This document shows, in pieces, positions 22,142 through 35,646 of a stretch of DNA of 64,000 bases. The translations under genes and the position numbers were made by a program. Each line of letters begins with the position of its first letter. The first letter of the stretch is position 1. The notes under the pieces were generated by a model that saw only the letters and a list, made by a program, of their open reading frames with translations, did not search any database and was not told the origin of the DNA. The DNA comes from Orychophragmus violaceus (lineage: Eukaryota; Streptophyta; Magnoliopsida; Brassicales; Brassicaceae), in NCBI GenBank assembly GCA_030180135.1, contig CM058233.1, positions 56,998,500-57,062,499 on the forward strand, read 5' to 3'.

Positions 22142-25130
22142 ATGGTTCGTCATGGTTTCAAAAATTCCGGTTTTTCAAAGTTTTCAATATTTTATCGAGT
22201 CAAAAAGTGTCGCCAATGCAACCAATAGGAATCCGAGTCGCGTCCGTCAATCCGGGGAAATGGGTATGTTAGAAAAGTTTCTAGGATTATGCTAATCTTT
22301 TGGTGTTTTGTTGCAGTCACACAGCAGAATTGTCCTAGGAGGATTGGTGTGTGTGTGTGGGTGCGACGACAAGATGAGCGGCATCAGCATGGATGACCTT
22401 GAATCCATCTGATCTACTGCAACTAGTCCAGGTCCATTCTTCCAGCTCGCAGAATGTTCCTATTCCGGAGTATGTGATTATTGGTGTTGAGCCCGTTACC
22501 ACTCCACCCATTCCATAGCCGCCTTATGATACAATTACATTTGGATTACCACCGTCAGTAGCGCGCACCGTCGATATTCATCTCCGATGACATGGCGATC
22601 AAGTACAATCTCGGGATATGGGAGCTACCACCGCCTGATATTCGACCACCTGTCCGACGCATTAGACCCTTTGTTTCTTGCCTGCGGTGCCACATGTCTT
22701 TCATTTCTATTCGGTGTCAGTTGTTTGGCCGAGCATACCCGCCACCGCCGCATTGACGCATTTGCGGCCGAGATGAACATTGCCCTCCTTTCCTGTCATG
22801 ATCGAGGCTGTGTCGCTCCGCCACCACCACCACACTCATTCTATCCTCCTGGCGCACCTGTCGGTTAGGATCCACATGAGGTGTACCACTCATGTTGGAA
22901 ATTAAGAAATAGATTAGGCCAAGGTAAGTAAGGGCTCTAACTCGTTGTTTGATGTGTGTAGATCGGCTTGCGATCGTCTCTGACGATTCGGTTGCGTGTA
23001 GTGGTGTTTCTTGTGGGACGAATTGGTAACCGCTAGTATGTAGACTCCGACGGACCTACGTATCTAAAACTCTATGTGGTGAATAGATATTTTGTTTACG
23101 TAGTGGATGTGGAGTATTTCGGTTGTCGTTTTGAGTAGCAGAGTTGTTATATTGCATACTCATGATGGTTGTGAATGCAATATAGTTACGATGTGAAAAT
23201 AGATGATGGTCCGAGCAGACGGTTTCCATCAGAACCCTGAGAGACAACTGCAATCGCCGATTTGCTTGATTGATTGTGTGTGATTGATTGCCTTGCTAGG
23301 TTGTTAGAATTGTGAATTGCTGTGATTGCTCGCTAGGTTGGTAGTTGTTGATATTGAATCTCTGTATTTTGTTTAATTGCTAGGTTGCTAGCATTGCGTT
23401 TGTTGATCGCTAGGGTGTTAGCCTGATTGATGCAGTGCATTGTTCGCTAGGTTGATAGAATTTAATTTCAGCATTCATTTGATGGATAGAATGGTAGCCT
23501 GGCATTCGCATGATCGTTAGGTTGTTAGAATTTCCGTGTTGCATTGCGAACGAATGCTAAGTTGGTAGAGATTCATTGCATTAGTCACCTTGTTAGATTG
23601 TTATTTGAATAATGAACATTTCCGCGCTGTTTGATTCGCTTGGTTGCTAGAAAGTGATTCTTGATTTTAATTAGCGAAATTGTTTGGTTTGCTCGGTTAG
23701 AATTATTTTTGGTAAGAAAGATAAAGAACCTCGTAGATAGACCTAAGCTCGTGATTGAAAAATGCGGTTTTTATAGGAAGCTTAGTTGAGATTGGGCGGA
23801 ATTGTAGGATATTGTTAGTTAGCCATGTGTGACCGATGGGTACATGACTAAGTAACCATATTTATATAAGGAAGTGATATCTGGAAGTAAGTTAGAAAGA
23901 GGTCTAACCGTTCCACTGTTGTTGAGGTTGTTGATGTAGGACGTGATGGACGATTTGAGGAGGACACGAGACTGAACCCGAACCCGAGAGACGAGATGTT
24001 ATTTCAGGAAGCAGTTAGACCCGAGCCTGCAAGAAAGTTAGTGTGGATTCAGAAAAGAATTTGGGTATCAGTGGCAGGAGAAATCAAGACGGATGAGTTT
24101 GATGAGTTAGCAAAGGGATTCAGAAGCATCAACGTCAGTGGAGGAGTCCGTTCGAAGATATCAGTGGAAAGAACAGTTTTGGAGTCAGTAAAACGTGGAG
24201 TTCGGTGATCAAGGAAGTTCGAGGCGTGTATGAGTATAGTGGAATAGATGGAAGGAAGAAAATCAATATGAGCATAATATCAGTCGGGAGCGGTAGTCAT
24301 TGGAAACAAGTTAAGTGAGGGAATGGAGGATGAGTTATTATTGCATGATCGGGGAAGTCAAGACAAAGTGGGGAAGCCTGGAGTACTGGTCGGCGCAGAT
24401 GAGTTCATGAAGCAGAGTATAGCAAACCAATCAGGATCGGTGGATTTGGGAATCAGAGATAGAATCGATGAAGCAATCAAATGGAGAAGTCGGGATTGGT
24501 CGAGATTCAAGCCATATCGCGGGGGGGATTTAAGATGTCAATGTGATGGGAGTTGGAGAAAAATCATGTTTCAAGAATCAGTTGAAGCATCGGGAGTGTA
24601 GTTACTATTTATTCAGAGTTCAAGCAGTATCATGTGGCGCAGATGGAAACAAGACTCAGAATGGAGTCGTGCAGTTAAGAGAAATGAATATGTAATCAAA
24701 GAGAAGATCGGTGTAGAGAAGTTGTATGCAAACCAGTGGTTCGGAAGTCAGTATCGGAAGAGCGGGTTTGCCTTGAGATCAGAGCGTACGCAGCAAAGCA
24801 GAGTTGGATTGGAATCAAAAACCCGAGTGAAGCAATTTAGTCAAGATCATTTGCACTGGGAATCAAGAGTGGAGTCAGTAAAACTAATTAAAGATGGGGA
24901 GCCAAGAAGTGATCGTGAGTCAAGTTCTCATTATGGGAAGTTCAAGACGTCGGTATTTTAGTTTGAGCAAGACGGTGTTTCAGAAGTTAGTAAGCATCGA
25001 GAGTATAGCCCAGTTAATTCAGCGTTCGGGTGTTGGAGCAGTCAAATCAGTTTCAGGAGTAGCAACTTACGGGGTTCAGTTCCGATTCGAAGTTTGTTAG
25101 TAACGGAGAATTCGGGGACCGAATTCCTGT
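22142..25130 (+). other. Non-coding internal region of LARD-like element
   Basis: About 3 kb with no gag, protease, RT, integrase or chromodomain signature in any frame. Possible splice signals occur: a TTTTGGTGTTTTGTTGCAG acceptor at ~22297-22315, and GGTAAGTAAG after an open stretch at ~22923. A short Pro-rich open stretch ends near 22866. From 23275 to 23650 a CTAGGTTGTTAGAATT-like phrase recurs. From ~23900 the strand is purine-rich and phrases like GGAGTCAGTAAAAC recur. Confidence 0.7.
23275..23650 (+). repeat. Degenerate repeats in LARD body
   Basis: GCTAGGTTG(T/G)TAG-like units recur with intervening GATTG/TTGCATTG sequence at roughly 50-70 bp intervals, with many substitutions. Confidence 0.6.
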
Positions 25131-25143
25131 AAGTGGGGAAGAA
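25129..25143 (+). promoter_or_regulatory. Polypurine tract of LARD-like element
   Basis: GTAAGTGGGGAAGAA lies directly before the 3' LTR start TGTAATACCC at 25144, as expected for the plus-strand primer. Confidence 0.8.
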
Positions 25144-26106
25144 TGTAATACCCTGTATCCAGAAATGGTCAACGGGCAGTCAAGAAGTCAACGAGGGGCA
25201 TTTCTGTAATTTCTAAGAGTTAAGGGGCATTTTGGTAATTTTACCAAAATATGAGCCGGAAGGTAAGACGGGCCAAATGTTATTCTTTTTAAATAAATAA
25301 AACATTTAGAAGACGAAGAGTGGTGGAAACGGACCGTAGATAGGTTTTCGGATTATCGGGAAGGAAACTGATAAAACCGAAGAAACTTGTAAAATTCATA
25401 ACCGGAGCTACGAGTGTCCGTTTGAGGTGATTCAAATTTCTAAATTCATCAAAGAGCATCTGGAATCTGAAAATGAGGCTTGGTGGATTGATAGAAGCAG
25501 CTAAAGATTTTTTAAAATATTAAACGTAAAACCGGGTTTTACGAGAAATCAATACAATGTTCAGGCAAGCGAGAGGACCTTCTAAAGTCCACCAAAAATT
25601 ATGCAATTTTGACCACAGCTCCATTAGACGATATAGAATCTATGGGTAAAAAGAATCAGCAAGATTTGATGCCTAGATCAAGTTATAAATTTTAGAACAT
25701 TAATGGGTAATTAATGACTAAAAATACAAAATAAATTCAAGGGAGCTTGGGCTTGGTTGAGACTGATCAGATCTGCTAGCTGAAGTCATTATGGACCTGA
25801 TTCAAGCCCATTAATGGGATTGTACCACGAAAATGATGCAAGAAGAAAGAAGAGGCCTTGAAAGGTTTTTGGTTCAATGAACCTACAAGAAGTTTTTGGC
25901 CTAAACTAAATGGCTTCTACATGGGCTTTGCATAGGTGAAATGGGTACCAAAATGAGTTATTTGTGGCCCTACATGGAAGATGGCGTGGCAGAAGAATAA
26001 GGGAGAAGAGTGGATGGACACATGGCTACATCTAAGCACTTAGAGTTTGCTATATAAAGAGACCCTCACCCTCTCATTCTCACCACACCAACAAAAACAC
26101 AACTAA

Positions 26107-26600
<494 letters not shown>

Positions 26601-27500
26601 GAGAGAGAAGATGGTCAGGAGGCTCGATCAGAATCATTCGGTCAACGGTACGGTCAAGTGTGGGTCAAGGTCGGGTCAAAGCAACGGAGGTTCGGGGAAG
26701 GTTCGGGTTAGCGTTGGGTTCGTGCCGGGACTTGTTGTTCCGCTAGTCCGTCAATCCGTCCGTCCGTCATCATAATAACACTGTGAGTCGGCTAATTGTG
26801 TGTTGTATTTATTTAAGATCATAGAGATCCGTAGTTGATAAACCGTAGTTTAGGTTGCATACCCGATTGATTGAATTGGTTAGAACGGCTGGGTTGATTT
26901 AATAACTCTGTTAATCAATGAGATGGTTAGGGTAAGGGATGCATGCCAGTTCGCTTATATCTGTAATCGTTGATAGTTCGTTGTTGCTTGATTGGGTGTT
27001 GCATTAATTGATTGATAGTTTGTTGATTGCTTGATTGGGTGATGCATACATATAGAACGGCATGCTAGGACGTATATGCATAGATAAGTATTTAAGAACG
27101 TGTCTAAAGGAATCTATATACGGGAAAGTATGAGTTGATTAAAATACGGTTAAAAGACATAACACACTTAGAATATAATAACTGAGTGGGTTAGTTGGTC
27201 GGGTTAAGAGTAATGAATGGAAGTTAATGAATAATGAGATGTCGGGGAGTTAGTAATCTTACTAACTCTAAACCGACAGATCGAGGACGTATTAAAAGAT
27301 ACTTAGGAAGTGATAAGTAAAGGAGGTGGTGTGATTGATGGACCGTCTACGTGATTAGTAATCCACTAATCCCAATGTAGCGGATTGAATGAGTAAAGGT
27401 TAAGGATTGAATGAGTGAAGGTTAAGAAAAGGTTAAAAGACTAATAAATCTAAATCATTGTTTGTGTGGTGTTGTGAGTATTTCTTGTGTGATTGTTTAT

Positions 27501-27713
27501 CTACTTCGGTGTTGGACCGAGTAGACTGTTGTTTGTGTGATTGTGTATCTACTTCGGTGTTGGGCCGAGTAGACTGTTGTTTGCTTGTTTGTGTATCTAC
27601 TTCGGTGTTGGGCCGAGTAGACTGATGTTTGCTTGTTTGTGTATCTACTTCGGTGTTGGACCGAGTAGACTGTACTGGTAGACACTTACTCTGGTGTGGG
27701 ACCGAGTAAGTGT
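27501..27713 (+). repeat. 48-bp hairpin array and 10-bp hairpin, LARD 3' LTR
   Basis: Hairpins begin at 27501, 27549, 27597 and 27645, with the ACACTTACTC/GAGTAAGTGT hairpin at 27682-27713. Copy number and 48-bp period match the 5' LTR exactly. Confidence 0.88.
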
Positions 27714-28464
27714 AAAATCGGGTGATGTGGAGGTTGATGATAGGACCTGCAGGACGGTATTAATTGGGGATTGTGATAGTAGTTCTAGTTGAACTTGTTG
27801 GTGTTGCGTGATAGAGTCTCAGTCAGTCTGCTTGTTTACATTGCTGTTATAGGACTATATAGGGCACGTTAGATACCGCAAGTCTAAAGATAGCGTTCCT
27901 GTACTTCCTGTCCGATTGGATCCTCGGGAGTTGAGAACCTGGTCAGTTCACGTACCTTCGGTAGTGGTTCTGGCAGGTGTTAACCTATGGATTGACGTCT
28001 GTAGGTGTGTGGTCCGGAGAATACGGGGTCGCGTACTAGGGCCGGACTGCATGGAAACTCGGGTTGCCGGAGGTAACTTGAGTCACCGCGTATGGATGGA
28101 CGGAGAACGGTGTCCTAGCCGTTGGACTTCGTGTTATCGTCTAGGAGTCGTGGGAGGTTTTAGCTACCGTGGCGGCAGCTAAGTGTTCCTGTGGAAGTCA
28201 CCGAGTTCGCAAAGTGGGCCCAGATGGTGTGGAGTTGTGTAGTGCCGCGATAGATAGATTGAGTCTAATCAAGAACATGTGCCGCAGTGTTCTCGATTCC
28301 CTTCGTTGATGATTGTGTTGTTATTTAAATGCTTGTGTGTTGTGGAGCTCATCACGTCTTGGTAGCACGTGATCGGCTATTATACTTAATTGTTATTTCG
28401 GGTTTGGGTGGGATTAATAGATTGTTAGCAGCCTTTAGTTGGGAGCCGTCTCACTGGGTAATCT

Positions 28465-29100
28465 TGTTGGATAGTTTAGTGTTTCCTGATTCAATTCCCA
28501 GATTGATTCATCCTACTAAACATGCAGATCTAGGTTCTCTTATTTAGAAACATAATAGATCTCACCTTTTACCTTGTTTATGCAGCGGAATGGGAGGTAA
28601 GGTCAGAGATCAGCAGAACCACCAAGGGATGGATCCTCCAAAGGCTCACGCACGCACGCTCGGGAATTGGCTGCTAGACCAGACAGAGAGGAGGCGCAGA
28701 GAGAGGCTAAGGGAGGCGCAGAGACTGAGAAGAATTAGAGAGCCTTAGGTCAAGTTTTATTCATTAAAACTCCCTTTAGTTCTCATGGGCTTTTGGGCCC
28801 AATTCTCAGTTCTGATTAAATCCCATGGATTTAATCAGGCCCTTTATACTCTCTAAGTACAGTAAATGCCTAGCACTTTTACCGTACTTCTGCTAAACCG
28901 TTCCTTCGTATTTTCCCGTTAGCTTAGGCGTGTGACCCATATGGGATCATATAATAAAGGCAATAAGTCCAAGATTTATAGATCATGAGCGGACTCTAGC
29001 AAGCCATCATGACCCCCATTATTATATGACTTATGTCTGATCATTGACATACTCTTACGTTCTAGAGACAGTACAGAGATTACTGGACATAATTCCAACA
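28465..29100 (-). repeat. 3' LTR (element sense) of Copia 28465-35641
   Basis: TGTTGGATAG...ATTCCAACA, 636 bp, essentially identical to 35006-35641. The adjoining minus-strand polypurine tract AAGTGGGAGAT lies at 29101-29111. Confidence 0.92.
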
Positions 29101-29111
29101 ATCTCCCACTT
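29101..29111 (-). promoter_or_regulatory. Polypurine tract of Copia 28465-35641
   Basis: On the minus strand AAGTGGGAGAT immediately precedes the LTR start TGTTGGAATT. Confidence 0.75.
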
Positions 29112-29949
29112 GAACTGGAATCTCTGTATTCATAATCCTTTTGTCTTAATATCTCGATTAGTCATAAGGCAAGATTAGTGTCATCCTTATAAAGCCTAAT
29201 CTTGTTTATCGGACTCTGATTTGATACTGACAATCCAAACGACTCGGGAAAGTCCGTTTGAGCATGGCCATGCATTTTCCAGTATTCAAATCTCCGATTG
29301 GCCTAGAGATATTCACTCCATTTATATTGGAGGGACAAATCCCGTCTTGTTCCATCACTGTAAACTACTCATTTCATAATACACCCAAACAAGGTCCTTA
29401 TAACTATCGCTTAACGACAGCATTAGACAATGATCAAAGCGCATTAGTTCATGTGCAGTCACATGCATGCGAACTCAGGTCTAAGGACTATACTCTATAG
29501 TCGTAGTAAGAATCTCTTATGACACAGATATAAATATCCTGAAGAGTTCTTATAATCGGGTCTTGTTCGGTCGTATGTACCCTACATACACCTATGTACT
29601 GACTTTGATGCCGCGCATCTATGACACACTGAGACTTTGTCATAAGTCACATACCAATCTAGTCTCACGCGGTTGTTGGTGTTCCAATTTCAACAACCTT
29701 CGACTAGGGACATGATGATATAAGCCATCTATCAAATATAGGGTCTCATGATCAAGCTAAATGACTTTGATAACTCAAGATCAAGTCACTTACTTCGATG
29801 ACCTATAAAATGGTTCATATCACTTTGGAACGATTATTTCATCACAGTTAAAATAATCTTGAAATAATAATTTCAATAAACATCATAAAATATTTTACAA
29901 GAACATATCAATAACTAAATAAAGCCCTTTATTAACTCCCACTGAAATT

Positions 29950-32467
29950 GAGACTACATCTTAATTTCACTTATCCTACAGCAACAGTCCGCGACTCGTG
30001 CTTAGGCCTAAGGAGTGGCTTCGTTAATAGATTAGCAACGTTCTCATTCGTTGAAACTTGCTGATCTACTTAACATCTCTGTCATTTATCTCACGGAATA
30101 GGTTATACCTATCCTCAAGGTGTTTGGACCTCTGATGTGCAGCTAGTCTCATCTATGCTGGGAATCACATCGAGTTCAGTGATGAACTCTTCTTTCCAAA
30201 CAACCTCTTTCGCCGCTATCCAAACTGCGAAATGTTCAGCTTAAGTCATGGAGTCAGCAACAGTGCCTTGCACCGCCAGACAGACACAAGATATAACCAG
30301 ACTGTGACCGGAAATCATCTTTGTCTGTTGGAAACTTGCCTTTCAGACTCTACTGACTTGTAGCACCTCACTTTCTCCGTAAATCAAGAACTTATCCTTA
30401 GTATTCCTCAAATACTTTAGGACATTCTTTACGGTAATCCAGTGATTCTTTGCTGGATTTGACTGGTCTTTACTTGTCTTGCTTAACATTAAAGCAACAT
30501 CAAACAAGTACGTTTCATGGCATACATGATAGATCCAATTGCCGACGCATATGGAATCTTATCCATGCATTTAAGCTCAGCAGTTATCGTAGGACACTGT
30601 GTCTTGCTTAACGTAATGCCATGTGACATTGGCATAAAACCCTTCTTGGAATGCTGAAAACGTGTAGGACTTTGTCGGGATAAGAATCCTGACTTTGTCC
30701 TACCAGCTCTTTCGGATCTCTATCTTTAGATCCAAAATCCAAGAACATACGTGGCTTTACCCATGTCAATCATTAGAACCAACTCCCAAGCCAGTCCTTT
30801 ACCGACTGCAGCATTGGGACGTCATTTCCGAGAATCAGTATGTCATCGACATACAATATGAGAAATGCAACATCGCTCCCACTTATCTATTAGTAAACGC
30901 ACAATTCCATTTCGTTCCTGTTCAAGTCAAAACCTTGACTACTTCAACAGAACGAAGATTCCAACTCCGATATGTTTGCTTCCATCCATGAATGGATCAA
31001 TAAAGCTAACTTACACATAGTGTAATTTTTCGGAGTCCGGGCTCACTTTCGCTTCTTTGAATTTCGCAGATTCGTCGCTTTCAATGATCATCAGATCATG
31101 CGAACTTTCAATGATTATCAGGTTCAACTAATGACGAGAAATCACTCTCGGATTAGTAACTGATTCATTCATATCTGCGAACTTCAGGCTCCACAGGTGT
31201 AGATTCTACAGAAATCTGTAAATCCATCTGTTGCTCTCCCTCAACAGGTTGAGCAGCCTCCTGTATGTCTCGAATTTCTTCGAGTTATACTTTTACTCCC
31301 ACTGTTCTTCTTGGAAAGTAACTTCCCTTCTTAGAAAACAGAATGGACGTAAAAGTAACAAGCCTTGGTTTCCCTAGGACAACCAGTGAAGTAGCACAAC
31401 TACAAATACTCAGTAAAGACGAATTTGGATCGATTCCAATCCACATTTACGTGGTGTCTTTCAACTGATATTGGTGGAACCTTTTCAGCGTAAACTTAGA
31501 TATTTCTAGACCGTTATTCTTAAATAATATCATGGAAGATTCGTGTGACTCATCTTTAATCATTTCTAATAAGATCTGATTCTTTCTCACAGAAACACCT
31601 TCAGGTTTTCAGGAGAAATGAGCTGTGAAACGATTTCACACTCATTCAGATGATCACACAATCAATGACTTAAGTATTCTCACTCGTGATCTGATCCAGA
31701 GTCTTAATACTTCTGTCATTCAGATCCTATACTTCATTCTGGAACTCTTTCGACCATGTCAAAGAATTCCGACTTGTGTCTCATCAAATGAACACAGTCA
31801 CACTCACTGAAGTAATCAGTAGAGACAATGAAGTACATGAAATTTTCTCTGGCATTACTGCTCATTGGGCCACATACATGAGTATGTTCCAGGTCCAATA
31901 AGCCTTTGGGCCTTTCTCTAGCTCGGCTAAGATAGGCCCTTTACCTTTTGGTCCAGTAAACAGAATTCAAGTCTCATAAGATATCTTATCAAATGAGCCC
32001 AACAGTCCATAACTATGGGATTTCTGAATCCGACTTACTCTATGTGACCAAGACTTTTATGCCAAGAAAAATCAGGTTTAATTCATCAGATTTAAACCAA
32101 TTCGGTATTTATGTTACATTTAGGCACTCTTTGGTTTAAGATATAAAACCCATTCCATGAATAGGGTGCTACAATTAATATTTCATTAAGATCAAAAGAA
32201 CAAAAACTTGTCTTTTATCAAAATGAAAAACATTCAAATTCTTACAAGAAAATGAAAGGCAACTCTGCTTAAAGCAGGTACATTGTAGCAATTACTTAAT
32301 ACAAAACCAAGCCTCAAAGGGATCTATAAGTGAAAACCCTACGGCTGAGGCAGCATCCCAAGCTCCTTCCAGACATGTAGTTTCACTTGCCCTTCCTTCA
32401 AAGTTCTACTGTTGCCCAGGCTCTGCATATTATAACAAATATCAGTGCCACAACCAGTATCCAATAC
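29950..32467 (-). pseudogene. Copia pol pseudogene (PR-IN-RT-RH)
   Basis: Minus-strand blocks occur in the expected order. The protease VLDTGCGTDICYN (~32460) keeps its catalytic Asp. Then come the pre-integrase NCYNVPALSRV, integrase blocks ERPKGLLDLEHTHVCGP and YFIVSTDYFS, and the RT catalytic YVDD (30842-30853). Further on are RNase H-side blocks (GSIMYAM) and a C-terminal ENVANLLTKPL near 30040. Many frameshifts and stops separate them. Much the same erosion appears in the tandem copies at 46503-60322, so it largely predates these insertions. Confidence 0.8.
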
Positions 32468-33358
32468 CTATAAGGTAGAACTTGAAGTAATAACATGAAT
32501 ACCTGAGGAAGTAGTCTCATACATCAACTTCAACTCCTCATCATCTTCCATGAATTTAATGCAATTTCTCTTCCAATGCCCAGTCTCTTTACAGTAGCAG
32601 CACTTACCAACGTAAGAGGTATCTGACTCGGGCTCAGAAGACCCACGCTTGCCATGATTCAAAATCTGGACAACTTTGTCTTCACCCTTGTCAGCATTAG
32701 GTTTAGTAAACCTACCCTTCTCATTCATGAGATTGTACAGGGTACTCTTCACGTTTGGCTCAACTGTCTTGAGCATATCATGCAGTTCAGTCAGCGTCTT
32801 CGTTAAGCCTTTCTTGATATAGTTCCTTCTGAACTTATCATAGCTTGACGGCAGTGACTGCAGAATGATCTCAGTTGCCAATTCTTGGCTAACTGGATAA
32901 TCCAGTTTCCTCAGGTTATCAATGTAACCCATCATTTTACTGACATGAGGACTCACTGGATGATCATTTGGTAGCTTGCAGCTAGTGAGAGACTTAACCA
33001 ACCGGTATCTCTCCACTCTTATCTGCTCCTAAAATTTCAATTTCAGGCTGCTGATCATCTCTATTGGCGACTCCATGTTCTCATATTGCTTCCGCAAGTC
33101 TGAGTCCATGGTAGCCAATATCAGACCACGCACATCTACCGCATCATTATAATGCTTATTCCAAGCATCATATACTGCATGAGAAGCATTGGACCCGATC
33201 CTCACGGGGAGAGCTCTCTCAAGAACATAGTCCTTTATCTCCTGCCTGAGGACAAGCCTCAGGTTCCGCGACCAAGTCAAGAAATTTGATCCGTTCAGCT
33301 TGTCCATCTCAAGGACATACCGGATCGAGAAAGTGTTTTGATTGTTTGTGCTAGTCAT
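32468..33358 (-). pseudogene. Copia gag (UBN2) with one nonsense codon
   Basis: ATG at 33356-33358; the protein would be 296 residues. The UBN2 capsid region is clear: LEMDKLNGSNFLTWSRNLRL, then YPVSQELATEI, ILQSLPSSYDKF and TLTELHDMLKTVE. A zinc knuckle CCYCKETGHWKRNC fits CX2CX4HX4C. A TAG at 33029-33031 interrupts residue ~110. The related copies have CAG there, so this is a C-to-T change. The frame ends at TAG (32468-32470) and continues in frame into the protease, so gag and protease are separated only by that codon. Confidence 0.88.
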
Positions 33359-33361
33359 AAC

Positions 33362-34990
33362 TGAAATTTAAGATAAAAGAATTTTAGTTAATATGTTCAA
33401 TATGATTAATCTTATATTATACTTAATATGATTAATCACGCATTATATTCAATAACATAAGTTACCCTCAATAGAATATAATGATTCCAAGATCCACATA
33501 TAACTAAGATCAAAGTGGGCCACTGGCCATCACCCAACCTTAGCTTATATCGGTAAGCCCTATGTCGGCTAACTATATCCGTGATATAACTCTTGGTTGT
33601 GAATCTGGGCCCGAGGCCCAATCCACTCTGATGTCTCAAGGCCCGGGACTCCCGATGGCCTAGTCAAGAAAACCAGACTATACAGTCATGTAATCATTAA
33701 TGTCTGGGACTCCCAATGACATTTATGAATCACAAACCGTCTTATCCACGCAAAAGTAGACACCCTCACACTGTAAGGCCATGAATACAATTGAATGGGC
33801 TTCGACAGCTGACATAGACTGGACAAGACATCCAACGCTTGATATTATTTGAGGTTTGTAGGTTTATTAAAATTCATCCCAAAATAGAAGATTACTATTT
33901 TGGGAAACTTTCCTTTTTGGGAAACCTACTAAATTTGGAAACTTTCTAAAAAAATAGAAACTTTTAATTATAGAAATTTCCTAAAATCCAAAACATGCAA
34001 ATCTAGAAACTTCTAATTTAAGAAACTTTCTAATTTCAAAATTTTGGAAACTTATTAATTTAAAATCGATTTTATAATTTTTATAAAAATAAATTTTAAA
34101 TTAATTCTGAAGAAAAGACTCAAATAATTGGCCCAATTGTTTTAACTTCTTGGCCCGAGGCCCAAGAATTGGTTCATGTCCAAGACATAACCCAATTGCC
34201 CAATTAAATGACATAACCGGTCTGGTTCATTAAAATTGGTCTTAACCAAAATTAATTACTACGATGACCACAATTGTCAACCGGTTATTTACTAAACCGG
34301 ATTTTCTCAATTTATTTGGTCCAACCAAATCAAATTAGAAAACCACTGGTTTAGGCACAAAATCCAATTTTTCGACTTTGGATTTCTTATCCCGGTTTAA
34401 CCAGAACTTAATAAATTTATTAAGTCTGTTTATTAAACCGTGACGTTTTGATTTTAATCAAGTTTTAAACCGAACCGAACCGAATTGGTCACGAACCGAT
34501 CACGGTCGTGACCTAGCTTCTCGATCACTGTCGACCAGCCGCACGCGATCCACGATCCACGCGATCCACGATCATCCGGACGGCCGAGCCTCAAGCTGGA
34601 CGGGACGGTGATCGGACGAGCTCGGGCCGGTTGCTTCACGCGATCGCCGAGCGATCGGGACAGCCTTGGTCGAGACTCGATCCATCCGATCGGTCGGCCC
34701 TTGATCATGCGATCGCGGCCGAGAGATGCATGACGAGCTCGGTTTTTGATCGGGACAGGAGGTGAGCGGGTCGATCCATGCGATCGATTGATCCATGCGA
34801 TCAGTTCACCTCTCGTCTGACGATCCGACGCATACCAATTCATATATATTGGATCATGCGATTTCTTGTTTGTTTAGGTTTTTAATTCTTTGTTTCTTAA
34901 GTGTTTTTCCTTATCAGTAGGTTGATTCAAAAACACTTCTTAAACAATCCTAAACATGATTCTAAACAAGAAAAAAAACCACAGAACCAA
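33362..34990 (-). other. Leader of Copia 28465-35641 with GATC-dense block
   Basis: About 1.6 kb without coding signature between the primer-binding site and gag. The PBS-proximal part (34490-34810) is GC-rich and crowded with GATC motifs (GCGATCG, CGATCCA, CGATCATC), unlike the AT-rich remainder. The tandem elements carry a similar block (52640-52860). Confidence 0.65.
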
Positions 34991-35004
34991 TGGCTCTGAT
35001 ACCA
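34991..35004 (-). promoter_or_regulatory. Primer-binding site of Copia 28465-35641
   Basis: The minus strand reads TGGTATCAGAGCCA directly after the LTR, complementary to initiator Met tRNA. Confidence 0.9.
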
Positions 35005-35005
35005 C

Positions 35006-35641
35006 TGTTGGATAGTTTAGTGTTTCCTGATTCAATTCCCAGATTGATTCATCCTACTAAACATGCAGATCTAGGTTCTCTTATTTAGAAACATAATAGA
35101 TCTCACCTTTTACCTTGTTTATGCAGCGGAATGGGAGGTAAGGTCAGAGATCAGCAGAACCACCAAGGGATGGATCCTCCAAAGGCTCACACACGCACGC
35201 TCGGGAATTGGCTGCTAGACCAGACAGAGAGGAGGCGCAGAGAGAGGCTAAGGGAGGCGCAGAGACTGAGAAGAATTAGAGAGCCTTAGGTCAAGTTTTA
35301 TTCATTAAAACTCCCTTTAGTTCTCATGGGCTTTTGGGCCCAATTCTCAGTTCTGATTAAATCCCATGGATTTAATCAGGCCCTTTATACTCTCTAAGTA
35401 CAGTAAATGCCTAGCACTTTTACCGTACTTCTGCTAAACCGTTCCTTCGTATTTTCCCGTTAGCTTAGGCGTGTGACCCATATGGGATCATATAATAAAG
35501 GCAATAAGTCCAAGATTTATAGATCATGAGCGGACTCTAGCAAGCCATCATGACCCCCATTATTATATGACTTATGTCTGATCATTGACATACTCTTACG
35601 TTCTAGAGACAGTACAGAGATTACTGGACATAATTCCAACA
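35006..35641 (-). repeat. 5' LTR (element sense) of Copia 28465-35641
   Basis: 636 bp with TG..CA ends, nearly identical to 28465-29100, followed by the TSD AATCT. Confidence 0.92.
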
Positions 35642-35646
35642 AATCT

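Larger units (their letters stand above)
28465..35641 (-). mobile_element. Young Copia LTR retrotransposon in the LARD 3' LTR
   Basis: A perfect 5-bp TSD AATCT (28460-28464 and 35642-35646) flanks TG..CA termini. The two 636-bp LTRs differ at only one site that I can see (GCACGCACG versus ACACGCACG near 28651/35192), so insertion is recent. The iMet primer-binding site on the minus strand (34991-35004) sets the orientation. Internally, on the minus strand, come a long leader, gag (33358 to 32468) and an eroded protease-integrase-RT-RNase H region down to ~29950. The element splits the LARD LTR, which realigns across it. Confidence 0.93.

Noticed and set aside
22587..22868. 93-residue ORF in the LARD body as a gene
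   Set aside because: It has no family resemblance, and stops surround it. Its composition follows a Pro/His-coding repeat (CCACCACCACCACAC).
34991..35004. tRNA gene fragment (CTCTGATACCA)
   Set aside because: This is the reverse complement of a retrotransposon primer-binding site. No cloverleaf surrounds it.
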